DNA of 64,000 nucleotides, taken from Rhizoclosmatium globosum. Lineage: Eukaryota > Chytridiomycota > Chytridiomycetes > Chytridiales > Chytriomycetaceae. Both the position numbers and the translations under genes were made by a program. The notes beneath the pieces were generated by a model. It saw only the letters and a program-made list of their open reading frames with translations. It did not search any database and had not been told where the DNA came from. How positions within the stretch are numbered: the first letter of the stretch is position 1; the number at the start of each line of letters is the position of its first letter. The DNA is taken from NCBI GenBank assembly GCA_002104985.1, contig MCGO01000013.1, forward strand, positions 62,001-126,000, written 5' to 3'. Below, piece after piece: positions 1 through 10,619 of this stretch.

Positions 1-1100
1 TTTTTGGAGAACAATGTGGTCCTAAGAAGGAAATGAACGTAACTCACACTTTTCCGCACCCTCACTATTTAACTACAGAGGAGAAATCTTCTCCGAGTGA
101 TCTGTTGACAGAGATTCCAGACCACTCCTGTCTGTCCGTGGATTACACACATGATCACAGTTCTTTGCTTTTTCACAACAAACACTTCCAGTGTGTGCCA
201 CACAAGTCATCCGTCCAAACACCCACAGGTTACCCCATATCTGTCAATACCTGTAGTCAACCTAACACACCTTGACAACAATGTCAGAATCACCGAATTT
301 GCCAAGGCAATTTGTCAACATCAAAGACCAAAAACGCAACTACTGGAAGACCCAAGCCATATGCTGTCAAACCATCTTAGAAGGGGGACATGAATATCTG
401 CAAGACTTGTTGTAGCTTCTGGATTATCTGCAACACCCACGGTGAAGAATTGAGTGGACAATACATTTTTTGAGAATAATGATTCAGAAGAGTGTAGAAA
501 GAATATTCATCATGTCTTTATTTTATATGACTATGAATACTTTGTGTTTAAAGTGTCCGCAGATGTTATTTGGAAGGACAAGAATGTGGGTTTTCAAATG
601 ATATCATGCATTACAGATGACTTACTGTTATTCTGGATGTGTGTATGTTATTATCCTGCGTTATCATACATTTTTTTGGCACGAATAATAGGCATAATAC
701 ACTGTTTTGCATTGTCAAGGAGGTGGGCTGTTTCCTGATGTTGGCTCCTTTGAGACCGGGATGAGCAGAGAGCCAGATTTTATATGGTTGTGGCGTCTCT
801 GGACGAGGGAGAACTTCGAGCAATGAGTCTCGCGGTTAGAAATTAATGTATTTGCTGTTGTTGCTGTCGTTGCTGTCGTTTCCAATTTTCTGGAGATTTA
901 AATATGATTTGTTGTGGCTACACTTTACAATAAACCAAAAAGAAAGACAGAAAGACGTGAGAGTTATTGAAGAAGACATCTCTCGCATGGACAGGGGCGG
1001 TTTAATTACAGAAATGGACAAAACGGAATATAGAGCTGAGTGTCGCTGCATCAAAAGGTTTGAAAAAGGATGATTACTCACGTCAACAAGACAACGAACT
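1..1100. other. Gene-poor stretch at window start
   Basis: No convincing gene is visible. Only short open frames without recognisable domains occur, and none has a partner exon. A short run of CTG/TTG-type trinucleotides lies near 848-880. The region may hold decayed repeat sequence, but I cannot name a family. Confidence 0.5.
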
Positions 1101-1105
1101 CTGTG

Positions 1106-1562
1106 TGGAATCCGGTAGGGTTCAAGATGGCGGGTGCTTAGGCCGGCGGCGGGACACTGACGTTCTCTGGAACTGCCATTTATTTGTGAAATGCATGCGT
1201 CCAAGCACTTACTTGGCACGCCAATATAACAAAAAGAATAACATATGGCGAATAGCCGGAATACACACTATATAGGAGTCCGTGTTACCGTGATTACTCC
1301 GGGAATACGACACTCTGTTCTAAAAAAACCGCAAACATCAAGAACTCCAGAAGACAGAGCCAGCTCTGGCAGAATCTGTTGAACAGTGAGCTTGAGAGCT
1401 GTTGGGTTTTGTGTGTCAAGAGAGAACTGAGTCTTTCTTGCTGCAGACTCCACCCTTCTTATAGGTGTTTTTACTGCCACTTTGGTGTTTACCAATCACT
1501 GAATGGGTAAATGGTCCTTGTTGTATAAGGGCCAATGGGTCAATGGAACCCATTTGTCAACA
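1106..1562 (-). mobile_element. Candidate solo LTR of an LTR retrotransposon
   Basis: Read on the minus strand, the segment starts TGTTGACAAATGGG and ends GGATTCCA, giving the TG...CA termini typical of LTRs. It is flanked on both sides by the same 5-bp direct repeat, CTGTG (1101-1105 and 1563-1567), as expected for a target-site duplication. A TATAAG box lies internally near 1455. No gag or pol reading frame is adjacent, so this would be a solo LTR. A 75-codon open frame inside it (1268-1495, minus) looks fortuitous. The call rests on the termini and the duplication only; I have no second copy in the window to confirm it. Confidence 0.45.
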
Positions 1563-1567
1563 CTGTG

Positions 1568-2349
1568 ATGAAGCGTTCTGATTGGTTGAAAACCATTAAA
1601 TCTTCTCAATCTCTCTGAGCAGCTTGAAAACCCATACTGCTAGATCCAAAAGCACAACCCACGGATGGTCAAGGCGTCCCTTTCACTATATCTCCTAGGA
1701 AGATGTTAAGTGTTGTGTCCTTCGAAGCAAGAAGTATGAGTCGAGAAGATGTGCTTTATTTACAATTAAATAAAGATAAATATAAAGAGTTTATATTGTG
1801 ATAATCTCTGTTGACGGAGCAGAGGGATAATGAATCCAACTGGATGTGAATCCAATCCTCGAACATCAACAGAATCTCTACCCTTTTGGTGTGTACTCTG
1901 AGATTTTGAAATCTGACTGAACCGTTAGTTTGACAAGGAGTTTTGTCCAAATTTCGACCTGCACTTTTGTGGTTAGAAGTGTTCACTTCGCTTGTGATTT
2001 ACTCTTCCGATTGGCGCCATTTAATTGGAGGCATTTTGTGAAATAGGACAATCATTTGAAAACAGGAACGGTGTGTTTGCTGTTGGCAACGACAATTAGT
2101 TGAACAAACGACCATCAGACCTCTCTTTGTTTGGCGTCCAATTTTGAATATTTCCTTGATGCATTCCATACTAACAACATATTCAGGTTGGAATGAGCTT
2201 TCATAATCACTGCATGAAGCCTCGTTTTGGCGTTGGTTAAAGGCTGCTATTTGGTTTGAGCCTTATACACCAAAACTATGAATTCAGTTTTGTTATCAAG
2301 CACGCTGCTAAAACTTTATATTGATTCAATTTGAAGAATAATAAAGTTT
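1568..2349. other. Intergenic, no gene seen
   Basis: AT-rich sequence between the putative LTR and the first clear gene. I see no gene, RNA or repeat that I can support. The last 100 bases or so presumably contain the promoter of the gene at 2350. Confidence 0.5.
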
Positions 2350-3231
2350 ATGAATAATACAGAACGTGTCTCCCTTGCCTCCAAGCTCCACACCACGCAT
2401 CCCACCACAGCCCAAGTTCTCCTTGAATCTGCCAGCTTGTTAGAGAGCAGTGATCCTGTTCTTCTTCACAACGCATCCCTTCTCTCCCTCCGCACAACCT
2501 CGCAATCCTTCCAAACCACAGCCCAGCCACCACCTTCAGCTTCAACCCTGCCACATCCTCCTTCTCCGAACCCTGCCCAATCCCATCTCTGGAAGGGCAT
2601 TGCGGATACCTTAAACCCATCCACAGACACCACTGTCTCCCAATCAAAACAACCAATTGCAAAAACAGTCAAATGCGGAAAGTTCCGAATCTGTGTCGTC
2701 TCACCTTCACCTGCCACTCAAAAACCTCCTTCAAACAACTTGGTGAAGGCTCTCCAACTCACAGACGAAGCCCTGTCTTCGCAGCAAGCCACGCCACTCA
2801 CTAAATTAATCCATAAACAAACAACTCTCTGGCTTGCTTACGAATTAATGAAAGCTCAACGGAACAGGGATGCGTTATTGTACTTGGCCTCGTTTGCACA
2901 GTCTCTCGATGCTGGGGAAGAAGATGCTTTGGTTGATATGGCAAGATTGTACAAAACACTGATAACACGGGACGGACGCGTTGAATTGACAGATCCAGTT
3001 GCTTTGTTTGCGCAGGCTTTGATGTACTATGAAGTTCGTGGGAATCCGTGTGTCCAGACTCGAGAATTGGAGCAACGCCTTCTTGATCGCCTGGAGATAA
3101 TAACTAATGGATTGGGAGAAGGTGAACGCGTTATGTACAAGGATTCTTTAGAAAAGATGAAAGCTTGGCTGTTAGTCCTGCAAGGAAAACAATATGAAGG
3201 GTTTATCACGTTAAATGGAATACTTAGCTGA
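2350..3231 (+). CDS. Hypothetical protein, TPR-like helical C-terminus
   Basis: A single uninterrupted frame of 293 codons starting at an ATG. I do not recognise the family. The first third is rich in Ser, Thr and Pro with predicted helices (ASLLESSDPVLLHNASLL). The last 150 residues look helical and repeat-like (LWLAYELMKAQRNRDALLYL, ARLYKTLITRDGRVELTDP), as in a TPR or other solenoid. There is no signal peptide or membrane segment, so a cytosolic location is likely (inference). Strong codon-like composition across the whole frame supports a real gene. It stands alone on the plus strand, 395 bp before the first tectonin gene. Confidence 0.65.
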   Translation: MNNTERVSLASKLHTTHPTTAQVLLESASLLESSDPVLLHNASLLSLRTTSQSFQTTAQPPPSASTLPHPPSPNPAQSHLWKGIADTLNPSTDTTVSQSKQPIAKTVKCGKFRICVVSPSPATQKPPSNNLVKALQLTDEALSSQQATPLTKLIHKQTTLWLAYELMKAQRNRDALLYLASFAQSLDAGEEDALVDMARLYKTLITRDGRVELTDPVALFAQALMYYEVRGNPCVQTRELEQRLLDRLEIITNGLGEGERVMYKDSLEKMKAWLLVLQGKQYEGFITLNGILS

Positions 3232-3626
3232 ATGAAAATACATTAAATAGAGAATATAATTTCTTTGTTGACGTATTAGCGGAAATTTCCGAAGTTTCGA
3301 GTTTGGCGTCATTTTGAGAAAGCTTTGATGTGCGCATCCCAAAGTTATAGAATAGTTAAGTTCATTTTTTGGAAAATGGGGCGTTTCGATCACTTTCGAG
3401 ATCGCTGTTTGAGGCGTCGGAGATCGCTCGCTATTGAGTCCGCACCCTCCTCCAAGTCAGCCAAATTCGTCAACTCACCAGAATTTCCATTGAATGCCGA
3501 AGAAAAGATTCTACATATCTCACCCTTGGCATTACATTGATGTTTTTTGAATGAGGCTGGCTGAAATCAGTAACCAAACTGCTTAAAAACGGCCACTTGA
3601 AGATGGAAAATGGGCACTGAAAAATA
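3232..3626. other. Intergenic with promoter of first tectonin gene
   Basis: No gene is seen. The downstream end carries GAATGAGGCTG at 3549-3559 and a GGCC box at 3591, 68 and 36 bases before the ATG. The same pair recurs before two other genes in this window. Confidence 0.45.
3549..3594 (+). promoter_or_regulatory. Shared upstream motif GAATGAGGCTG + GGCC (copy 1)
   Basis: GAATGAGGCTG at 3549-3559 is followed 31 bases later by GGCC. A matching arrangement lies before the tandem copy at 5361 and, on the minus strand, before the gene starting at 27902. Position and recurrence suggest a common regulatory element of these secreted or cysteine-rich genes; no factor can be named. Confidence 0.35.
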
Positions 3627-5018
3627 ATGCTTCAAAACATTCTCCTTCTCCTGGCGTTAGTCTACAGTTGCGCCGCAGCAGACCAGCAGAACGGTAAGTG
3701 ATTCTGCATTCCATCCGATCAATATTGACATTCACACCGTTTGGTAGCAACAATTGCTTTATCATCATCCCATGCATTTTCTCGTGACGGATATCCTGAT
3801 CAAGTTGTTGGAGTTGGTACCGACGGAACAGTTTGGTATAAGGTGGGTCTTGGCTTCAAAGACTGGGTTCCTCTTCAAAGCTCCGCAAGAGTTCTTGACA
3901 TGGTTCAATGGCCCGACAAGTCTTTTGTAGCTGTTGCTCTTGACAACACTGTCTGGCTCTGTCCTTCCGTATCTTACTGGTTCGGATGCTCCCAACTTCC
4001 AAATTCAGGACGTCTCAAGAGTATCGACCTCATGAGCGATAAAAACACGTTGATTGGCGTTGGTCTTGATAACCAGCTTTATACTCGCTCTGGTTTGCTT
4101 GGAAATTGGGCGTTAGTTCCAAACTCGGGGTCTGTGGTTGACATTACAGTGTTGTCAAATGGTGTTCTTCTTGGAACCGGTCCTGACAAGCAACTCTATT
4201 CAAAGCAGACAATCAACGATCCGTGGGTGTTTCAAGGAAGCTGCTGCGTTTCTCGCACTGCTGGCCTTCGTGATGGAAGCATTCTTGGAATTGGTGATGA
4301 CAAAGCAATTTACAAAATGGCCAATTTAGGTGCTCCATGGACGTATGTACCTAATTCTGCGGCTGTAATTTCAGTTACGCCAGTTGCAGATATGGTTCAA
4401 GTTCCGGTCCTTCTTGGGATGTCAAGGGATGGTACAATTTATGGCAAGAGAGCAGCCTCACTCTCCGAACCTTGGACCCAACTCCCAAGTGGCATCAAAG
4501 CCATCGATATAATCGAGACAAGCTATGTCTACTTCGTTATTCTCGGAACCGACTACAACATGTATGGCTGCAACTCTCTCCTGACCTCCGCCACTTGTTC
4601 CCAAGTTAAAAACTCGGGTGGTGTGAAAAGCATCTCATACATTGACAGCGGAAAAACTATTATTGGTGTTGGTTTGGATAATCAGCTGTACACTCGGTCT
4701 GGAAACGTGCAAGAGGATTCATACTGGAGCCTTGTTCCGAACTCTGGGACAGTGGTTGATGTTACTGTCTTGGGCAGTAACATTATTGTTGGAACCGCAC
4801 CAGATGGGAACCTTTACACGAAGAAGGACTTGAATTCTCCATGGGTATTCTCGCCAGGAGGCTGCTGTGTTACTCGTACCACTGGAAACGGGTATTATGG
4901 CCTCTATGGAATTGGTACTGATGGAGCCGTATACGCAAAGGATACTTTGGAATCGAATTGGGTTTTGGTTCCAAATTCTGAGTATGTGATTAGCGTTGCG
5001 GGAAGCCTCCTTTATTAA
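3627..5018 (+). CDS. Secreted tectonin-type beta-propeller lectin
   Basis: Two exons, 3627-3693 and 3748-5018, separated by a 54-nt intron (GTAAGT...TAG). Exon 1 encodes a signal peptide, MLQNILLLLALVYSCAAA. The mature protein is built of repeats of about 35-40 residues, each of the type GVGLDNQLYTRSG...W.LVPNSG.V.DITVL, matching the tectonin family of six-bladed propellers. Conserved cysteines in GSCCVSRT recur. In other fungi, tectonins (for example Laccaria tectonin 2) are lectins for O-methylated sugars; binding here is inferred. The gene is intact and has a tandem copy starting at 5361 that is broken. Confidence 0.85.
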
Positions 5019-5360
5019 CTATTATGCTCCTCATTAATTTTAGTTTTGATTGCAATAAACAGCTTTTGTCTTAAGTTTTTTGGAAACTGAATGAGAGTTG
5101 GGAAGTAATTCCTGCTTAGTAGTATTGTTGAAAACAAAATGCACAGATAACCAGACCGATGTTGCATTGTAGTTGGACACGTGATAAACGTTATGTTGCT
5201 CTCAGGAAACTAGTTTCATTCTTCATTGCAGCATATTGATATTTTTTCAAGTGGGAGTTGCCGTTGCCGTGCCTGGTTGGGTGGAATGTGGCTGAATGAG
5301 GCTGTTCATCCTCAACAAAATAAATGGCCGAATGAAATTCAATTTAAGGTAACGGATAAC
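5019..5360. other. Intergenic between tandem tectonin copies
   Basis: Contains a likely polyadenylation signal (CAATAAAC near 5053) for the upstream gene and the promoter of the downstream copy. No gene was seen. Confidence 0.4.
5294..5329 (+). promoter_or_regulatory. Shared upstream motif GAATGAGGCTG + GGCC (copy 2)
   Basis: GAATGAGGCTG at 5294-5304 with GGCC at 5326-5329, 57 and 32 bases before the ATG of the second tectonin copy. The flanking sequence differs from copy 1, so the motif is better conserved than its surroundings. Confidence 0.35.
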
Positions 5361-6751
5361 ATGTTACAAACCATTCTTCTAGTGCTCGCTTTTGCGTATG
5401 GCTGCGCAGCAGCCGACCAACACAACGGTTAGCGAAATCCTTTACTTATATCATCATCTCTGTAACACTGCTCTCATAAACTAGACACACACACCAAATC
5501 TGCTCACGTATTTTCCCGCGATGGCTATCCTGATCGAGTCGTTGGTGTTGGGACTGATGGATCAGTTTGGTACAAGCCGTTTCTTGCTAACTTCCAAGAC
5601 TGGGTTCCTCTTCAAAGTTCCGCTCGAGTTATTGATATGGTTCAATGGCCTGATAAATCATTCGTCGCAGTCGCTGGAGATAACACCCTCTGGTTGTGCC
5701 CATCTGTTTCGTTCTGGTTTGGATGTACCGCACTTCCAAATGGTGGACTCCTCAAGAGTATCGATCTTCTCAGTGATAAAGAAACCTTAATTGGAGTTGG
5801 TCTTGATAATCAACTCTATACTCGCAGCGGACTGTTGGGTAACTGGGTACTGGTGTCGAATTCCGGATATGTCGTGGAAAAAGTGTGTTGTCAAATGGGG
5901 TGCTTCTTGGAACCGGTCCTGACAGGCAACTTTATTCAAAACAAACTTTAAACGCCCCATGGGTGTTTCAAGGAAGTTGCTGCGTTTCTCGAACAACTGG
6001 CCTTCGTGATGGAAGCATTCTTGGAATTGGTGACGACAAAGCAATTTACAAAATGGCCAATTTAGGTGCTCCATGGACTTAAGTACCAAATTCTGCTTCC
6101 GTGATTTCAGTGACGCCAGTAGCTGATATGGTTCAAACTCAAGTCCTTATCGGAATGTCAAGTGATGGTACACTCTATGGCAAAACGACAACCGCAATTT
6201 CTGATCCATGGATACAACTGCCGAGTGGAATCAAGGCCATTGATATGATTGAAACATCCTACACATTTTTCATCATTGTCGGAACTGATAATAACTTGTA
6301 TGCTTGTAACGCTCTCTGGCTTTCTGCAAACTGTTTCCAGGTTAAGAACTCAGCAGGAGTCAAAAGCATTGGATTTATTGATAGTGCGAAAACAATTGTT
6401 GGTGTTGGATTGGACAATCAGTTATACACGCGTTCTGGTATTGTTCAAGACGACTCGAGCTGGACTCTCGTTCCAAACTCTGGAACAGTTGTCGACATAA
6501 CTGCAATGAGCAATGGTGTCATTGTGGGAACAGCTCCTGATGGCAACCTTTACACTAAGCAGGACATAAATGCCCCATGGGTGCTCATGCCTGGAAGCTG
6601 TTGTGTTGTTCGTACTGCAGTTTTCGGTTATGGTATTGCTGGAGTGGGACCAGATGGCGCAGTGTACATTAAGAAGACGTTGGAAGCGAATTGGGAACTT
6701 GTTCAGAATTCTAAGTCCGTAATTAGCGTTTCCGCAACCCTCCTCTATTAA
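5361..6751 (+). pseudogene. Broken tandem copy of tectonin lectin gene
   Basis: This parallels the intact copy in structure: a signal-peptide exon (5361-5427, MLQTILLVLAFAYGCAAA), a 57-nt intron and a long second exon from 5485. Two lesions disrupt it. A one-base deletion near 5875-5883, at a run of five A, shifts the frame. A TAA at 6080-6082 replaces the tyrosine codon of the WTYVPNS repeat. Downstream the frame stays open to 6751 with normal propeller repeats. Because the nonsense codon is a substitution, sequencing error alone is a poor explanation. The long open frames on both sides suggest recent inactivation, or readthrough. Confidence 0.8.
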
Positions 6752-6853
6752 TTAGTTCGTGAATTTTCCTCATCAGTTCATAAGAAAATAAAATAGATAC
6801 TTTTTAAAACTCAAGGCGAGAGAGAAACAACGAAAAACAAAATGAGCAGTAGG

Positions 6854-9800
6854 TCACCAAATTCCGCCGACTCGCTCCCCAGCGCCACTTGCAATCATAG
6901 CTGCAAACGCTCGGTAATTAATTCTATCCATATTCTTGTCTTGAGTGAATCTTCGAGCGAGAACGGTTATCTCAGCGTCGTCTACTGGGAGCTTAATAGT
7001 TCCAAGCACAGAACGGAATTGGTTTGTTGTTATGGTTCCTTGAATATAGGGTATCGTCAATTAATTGTATCTCGCATTCATGAACTGCTCACCCTCTTTA
7101 ACGAAATCAAAGTCCTCCAAGTATGATAGAACGTCAATTCGTCTTTGCCGAACCTTCTCTCTCAAACGAACCAACACTCCATCAAGAATCTTTTGCTCAG
7201 ATTCCGTCAACGCGTTCAACATTGGGTCTACAGCTGAACTCTCAAATGGTGTTGGCTCCATCGTCGGGGCATGTACTAAACCCTTGTGCGTAAACACTGA
7301 TTCAACCGCATCTGAAAACTGCACGTAGTTAACCATCCCCGGATCAAACGTGTTCTGATACAAAGCCTCGAGTGTCTCCAACTCAGGCTCTGTAAGGTTC
7401 AAGTAAATAACCTTAAGAGCTCTACGGAACTCGTTCTTTGTAATCTTGCCGTGTTTGAGGTGATCGAAATCAGCCATAAAGTCAATCACGCGAATACGTT
7501 CGGTCTTGGCTTTGACTTTGATGCGGGTTAAGAGGTTTGTCACTTCACTTGGTGACAAAACGACCTTGGAGCGTTTGGGTGGAGTTTGGGCTGGTGCTGG
7601 AAGATCAATCTTTTCACCAGCGAAAATCGCTTTTCCGTATTTCAAGATTTTTTGATCAGTGGCACCGTTGGAAGCCGTTGGATCAGTAAGAAGACCTTCA
7701 AGCTCGTTGTTAAGTTCAAGCAGGAACATGAGGTAACAAATTCTCTCTGCGTTTTCTTTGATTGGGTGATTGTCTCTCGGTTCAAGAGCTTCGTCTTCCA
7801 TAGCTCTAGTTGCAGCAGACTTTGAGAATCTTTTGCAGAGTACTTCAAACTCGGCATCTGAGACATCAACCTTCAAATAAGTAAGACACTGGCGGAACTG
7901 AATCTTTGTAACATGGCCGGTACAGAGTTTGTCAAAGTCCTTAAAGAATGGCTTGATAGAAGTCCGACGAATCTTCCAATGCTCAGCGAGACTCTTCATG
8001 GTCTTTCGTAAAGTAATATGTTCTTCGTTTGTAAGAAAATCGGCGGAAGTGAAAGGATTTGTGTTAACGTTTGCGACTTCAGGGATTTTTGTTGGTTGAG
8101 ACTCCAAGTTCGTGTCATTGAAAACTAAAAATAATTGGTTTCAACCACGCATTCGGAATTCAATCGCGTACCTTTCTCGATATCTTGTTCGAATTCTTTC
8201 CACTTGCAGCATCCTTTCTTTCCACTCTTGTCCGCATAAGCATCCGCAAGCTCTTCATACTCTTCATCTGTGAAGCTCAATCCAATTCGGTTAATACCGC
8301 GAATAAACTCATGTCGAGGAATCGAGTAGCATCTGAGTTTATCAAAGTCTCTAAAGAATTCAGAGACACGGATTCGTTTCGTTGCTGCGTGGTAGCGAAG
8401 CCGATCCATTACGGTTTGTAACACTGCAGCGTGAGACGCGACAGTTTGTTGGCGGCGACCGGAAGTTGGAGTGCGAACCTCAGTTCCAGGAAGTGGCCGG
8501 TTCGTTGGATAAGCTGTTATTCGAGTAAGTCGAGTTACGCAAAGAATGCAAGTCTTACTCTCTGGATCAATGGCTCGAAGAAATTCGATGTAATTGACTT
8601 TAGTCTGCTGCTTGTTTTCAAACTTTTTGAACAAGAGATGTAAATCCGTTTCTTTCACATCCATACGCATAGTCGAGAGAAGTCTAGAGAAGTGAGATCT
8701 TGTCACGAGTCCACGAACGTTGCGACCAAGTTTCTGGACAGTAAGTGTTAACAAACATGTACAACATAACAGAGATAGAAATAATACCCGATCAAAATCT
8801 TCAAAGAACGGAGCCAGAAGAAGGCGTCGCTCTCTCATCAGTGTTCTAAAGTGATTAAGAATAATTTCCATTCGAGCTTCTTCGGCTTTTGAAAGCTCGT
8901 TGATACCCAAAACCAAAAATTCGCGAGTAGGTGGATGAACTTCTGCAAGCGGATCAGATAACAAATTACTCTTTGTAAATACTATGTTTCAGGGAAATAT
9001 CGCTTTTAGCGCCTTGATAGATGATAAACTTAACTTACTTTCTTCGATAGAGAAGCAAAACTTGCGATACATAAAGCGACCTTCTTTGTCCTTATATGCG
9101 TTGATGAGAATTTTCATTTGCGTGTCATCAAGAGGGATTTCCGTTCTTTCCATTCCAGCGCGGAACTACTTGGGTGATTAGAATAGAATAGATATCGTGA
9201 AAATGACTTCCGTACCTGTCCCTCAGAGATAACCCCATTATTATGACGATCATAGTCTCTGAAGAACTCAATCAATCGAATTCTATCTCTATACACCTCT
9301 GCGTTTGAATCATAAGTATTGAAACGATGTTAAGGGAAGGACTCACGCTTCTGAATAAATTCTTCAATAAGACGGACACTTGGGTGTTGCGGCCAGTAAC
9401 CCGTCACCGCATGAAGAAGCTCTTCTGTACCAATAGGGACTTTTTCATTCTCAACGTTTTCTCCTTTATCTTTTTTGACTAATTTCGCCTGGTCCATACG
9501 AGTTCGTTTTACTATTCATACAGAGGTTAGAAAAAAAACAAAGGGGAAGACGAAGAAACCTTTTCTGTTCACGTCAGTATTCATTTTGAAGTAGTTTACA
9601 CTCCCAGTTACTTTATCGCAGTATTGCTCAACAAGGAGATCCTCTTCTTCTTGGCTCATGACATTTTGAGGGATTCCACGACGGAACTGGTTTGCAGTAA
9701 TGTATCCTCCGTTGTATTTGTCGAAATCTTTGAACCAAGTCTTGACATCGGATCCATGGTGTTTGACGTATTGTCGAAGACGGTCGATAACATCGCTAAG

Positions 9801-10386
9801 GAGAGGGTTGGGCGGGGGGAACGGAATAACGACTTCATGCGGAGAAGGGATGTAGAGTGTTGGAGTAGATTCCAGTTTCTTGGCGCCAAAGACTATTTTC
9901 ATCGTATTTTCAGTATCGGGCGGTATATTGTCGAGACAAAGACTCACCCTTATCAATGGAATCCACAAAGTCAACCCATTTTACACGCCCACCCCCCACT
10001 TCTCCCTTTCCATTTGCATCAAACTCTCCAGGAACACCATAAAAGCGAACAAGAATCTCAAACTCGGTTTCCGTCAAAGGAGCGCTACTCTGCATCGCGC
10101 CAAAGAGACATCGCTTAAACTGGCTTGCTGTAATCAAACCGGAACGCAATTTATCAAAGTCTGCAAAGAGGTCAACGAGGCGGATCCGTTTGGCAAAAAT
10201 GTGGGCACGGATTTTGTTTTCAACGGTTTCCACCGTTGGAACCAATGTTGATGTTGGGGAAACGGACGCTGGGGGCGCGTAAGAGCCAGGAATCGGGGAT
10301 ATTGGCTGTATCGATTGATTTAAGTAACTAAACAATAAGGGGGTATAGTCAGTTACCTTGTAGACCGAAGCAACAGCTGGAGCCAT
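6854..10386 (-). CDS. Multi-EF-hand protein, EFCAB6-like
   Basis: About eleven exons on the minus strand, joined by short GT-AG introns that keep frame. The protein starts MAPAVASVYK and holds about eight EF-hand-like repeats of the form RIRV.(D/E)FF.DFDK...G.IT...FRR, for example KRIRLVDLFADFDKLRSG, RIRVSEFFRDFDKLRC and RIRVIDFMADFDHLKHG. Most calcium loops lack the full Asp/Glu ligand set, so many hands are probably structural. This spacing and repeat type match EFCAB6, a protein of motile flagellated cells (family knowledge). A zoospore flagellum role is inferred. The terminal exon ends GAGERVGGIW. The first intron is in frame (51 nt) and its retention cannot be excluded. Confidence 0.75.
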
Positions 10387-10619
10387 ATTCTATATTGGTT
10401 TGAGTCTTGAAAATAAGCGTGAAGTGACTATTCTTCTTATGGGAACGAGACTGGACTTTCTGTGTTTCAAACAGGACAAAACGATTGGCAATCCCTTGTT
10501 TTGCAAATCTCCCCCTTCTCTTCTTTATTGCTTAAGCCAAATTTGAGCCAAATTAAAACACTGTCTCTTTTCTCTTATTTGTCAGTTATACATGATTTCT
10601 TCATCTTTCATTGAATCAG

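Noticed and set aside
33..823. Several overlapping frames of 70-94 codons
   Set aside because: No conserved motifs, mixed strands, and no splice partners.
1268..1495. 75-codon minus-strand frame
   Set aside because: Lies inside the candidate LTR and has no gag or pol similarity.
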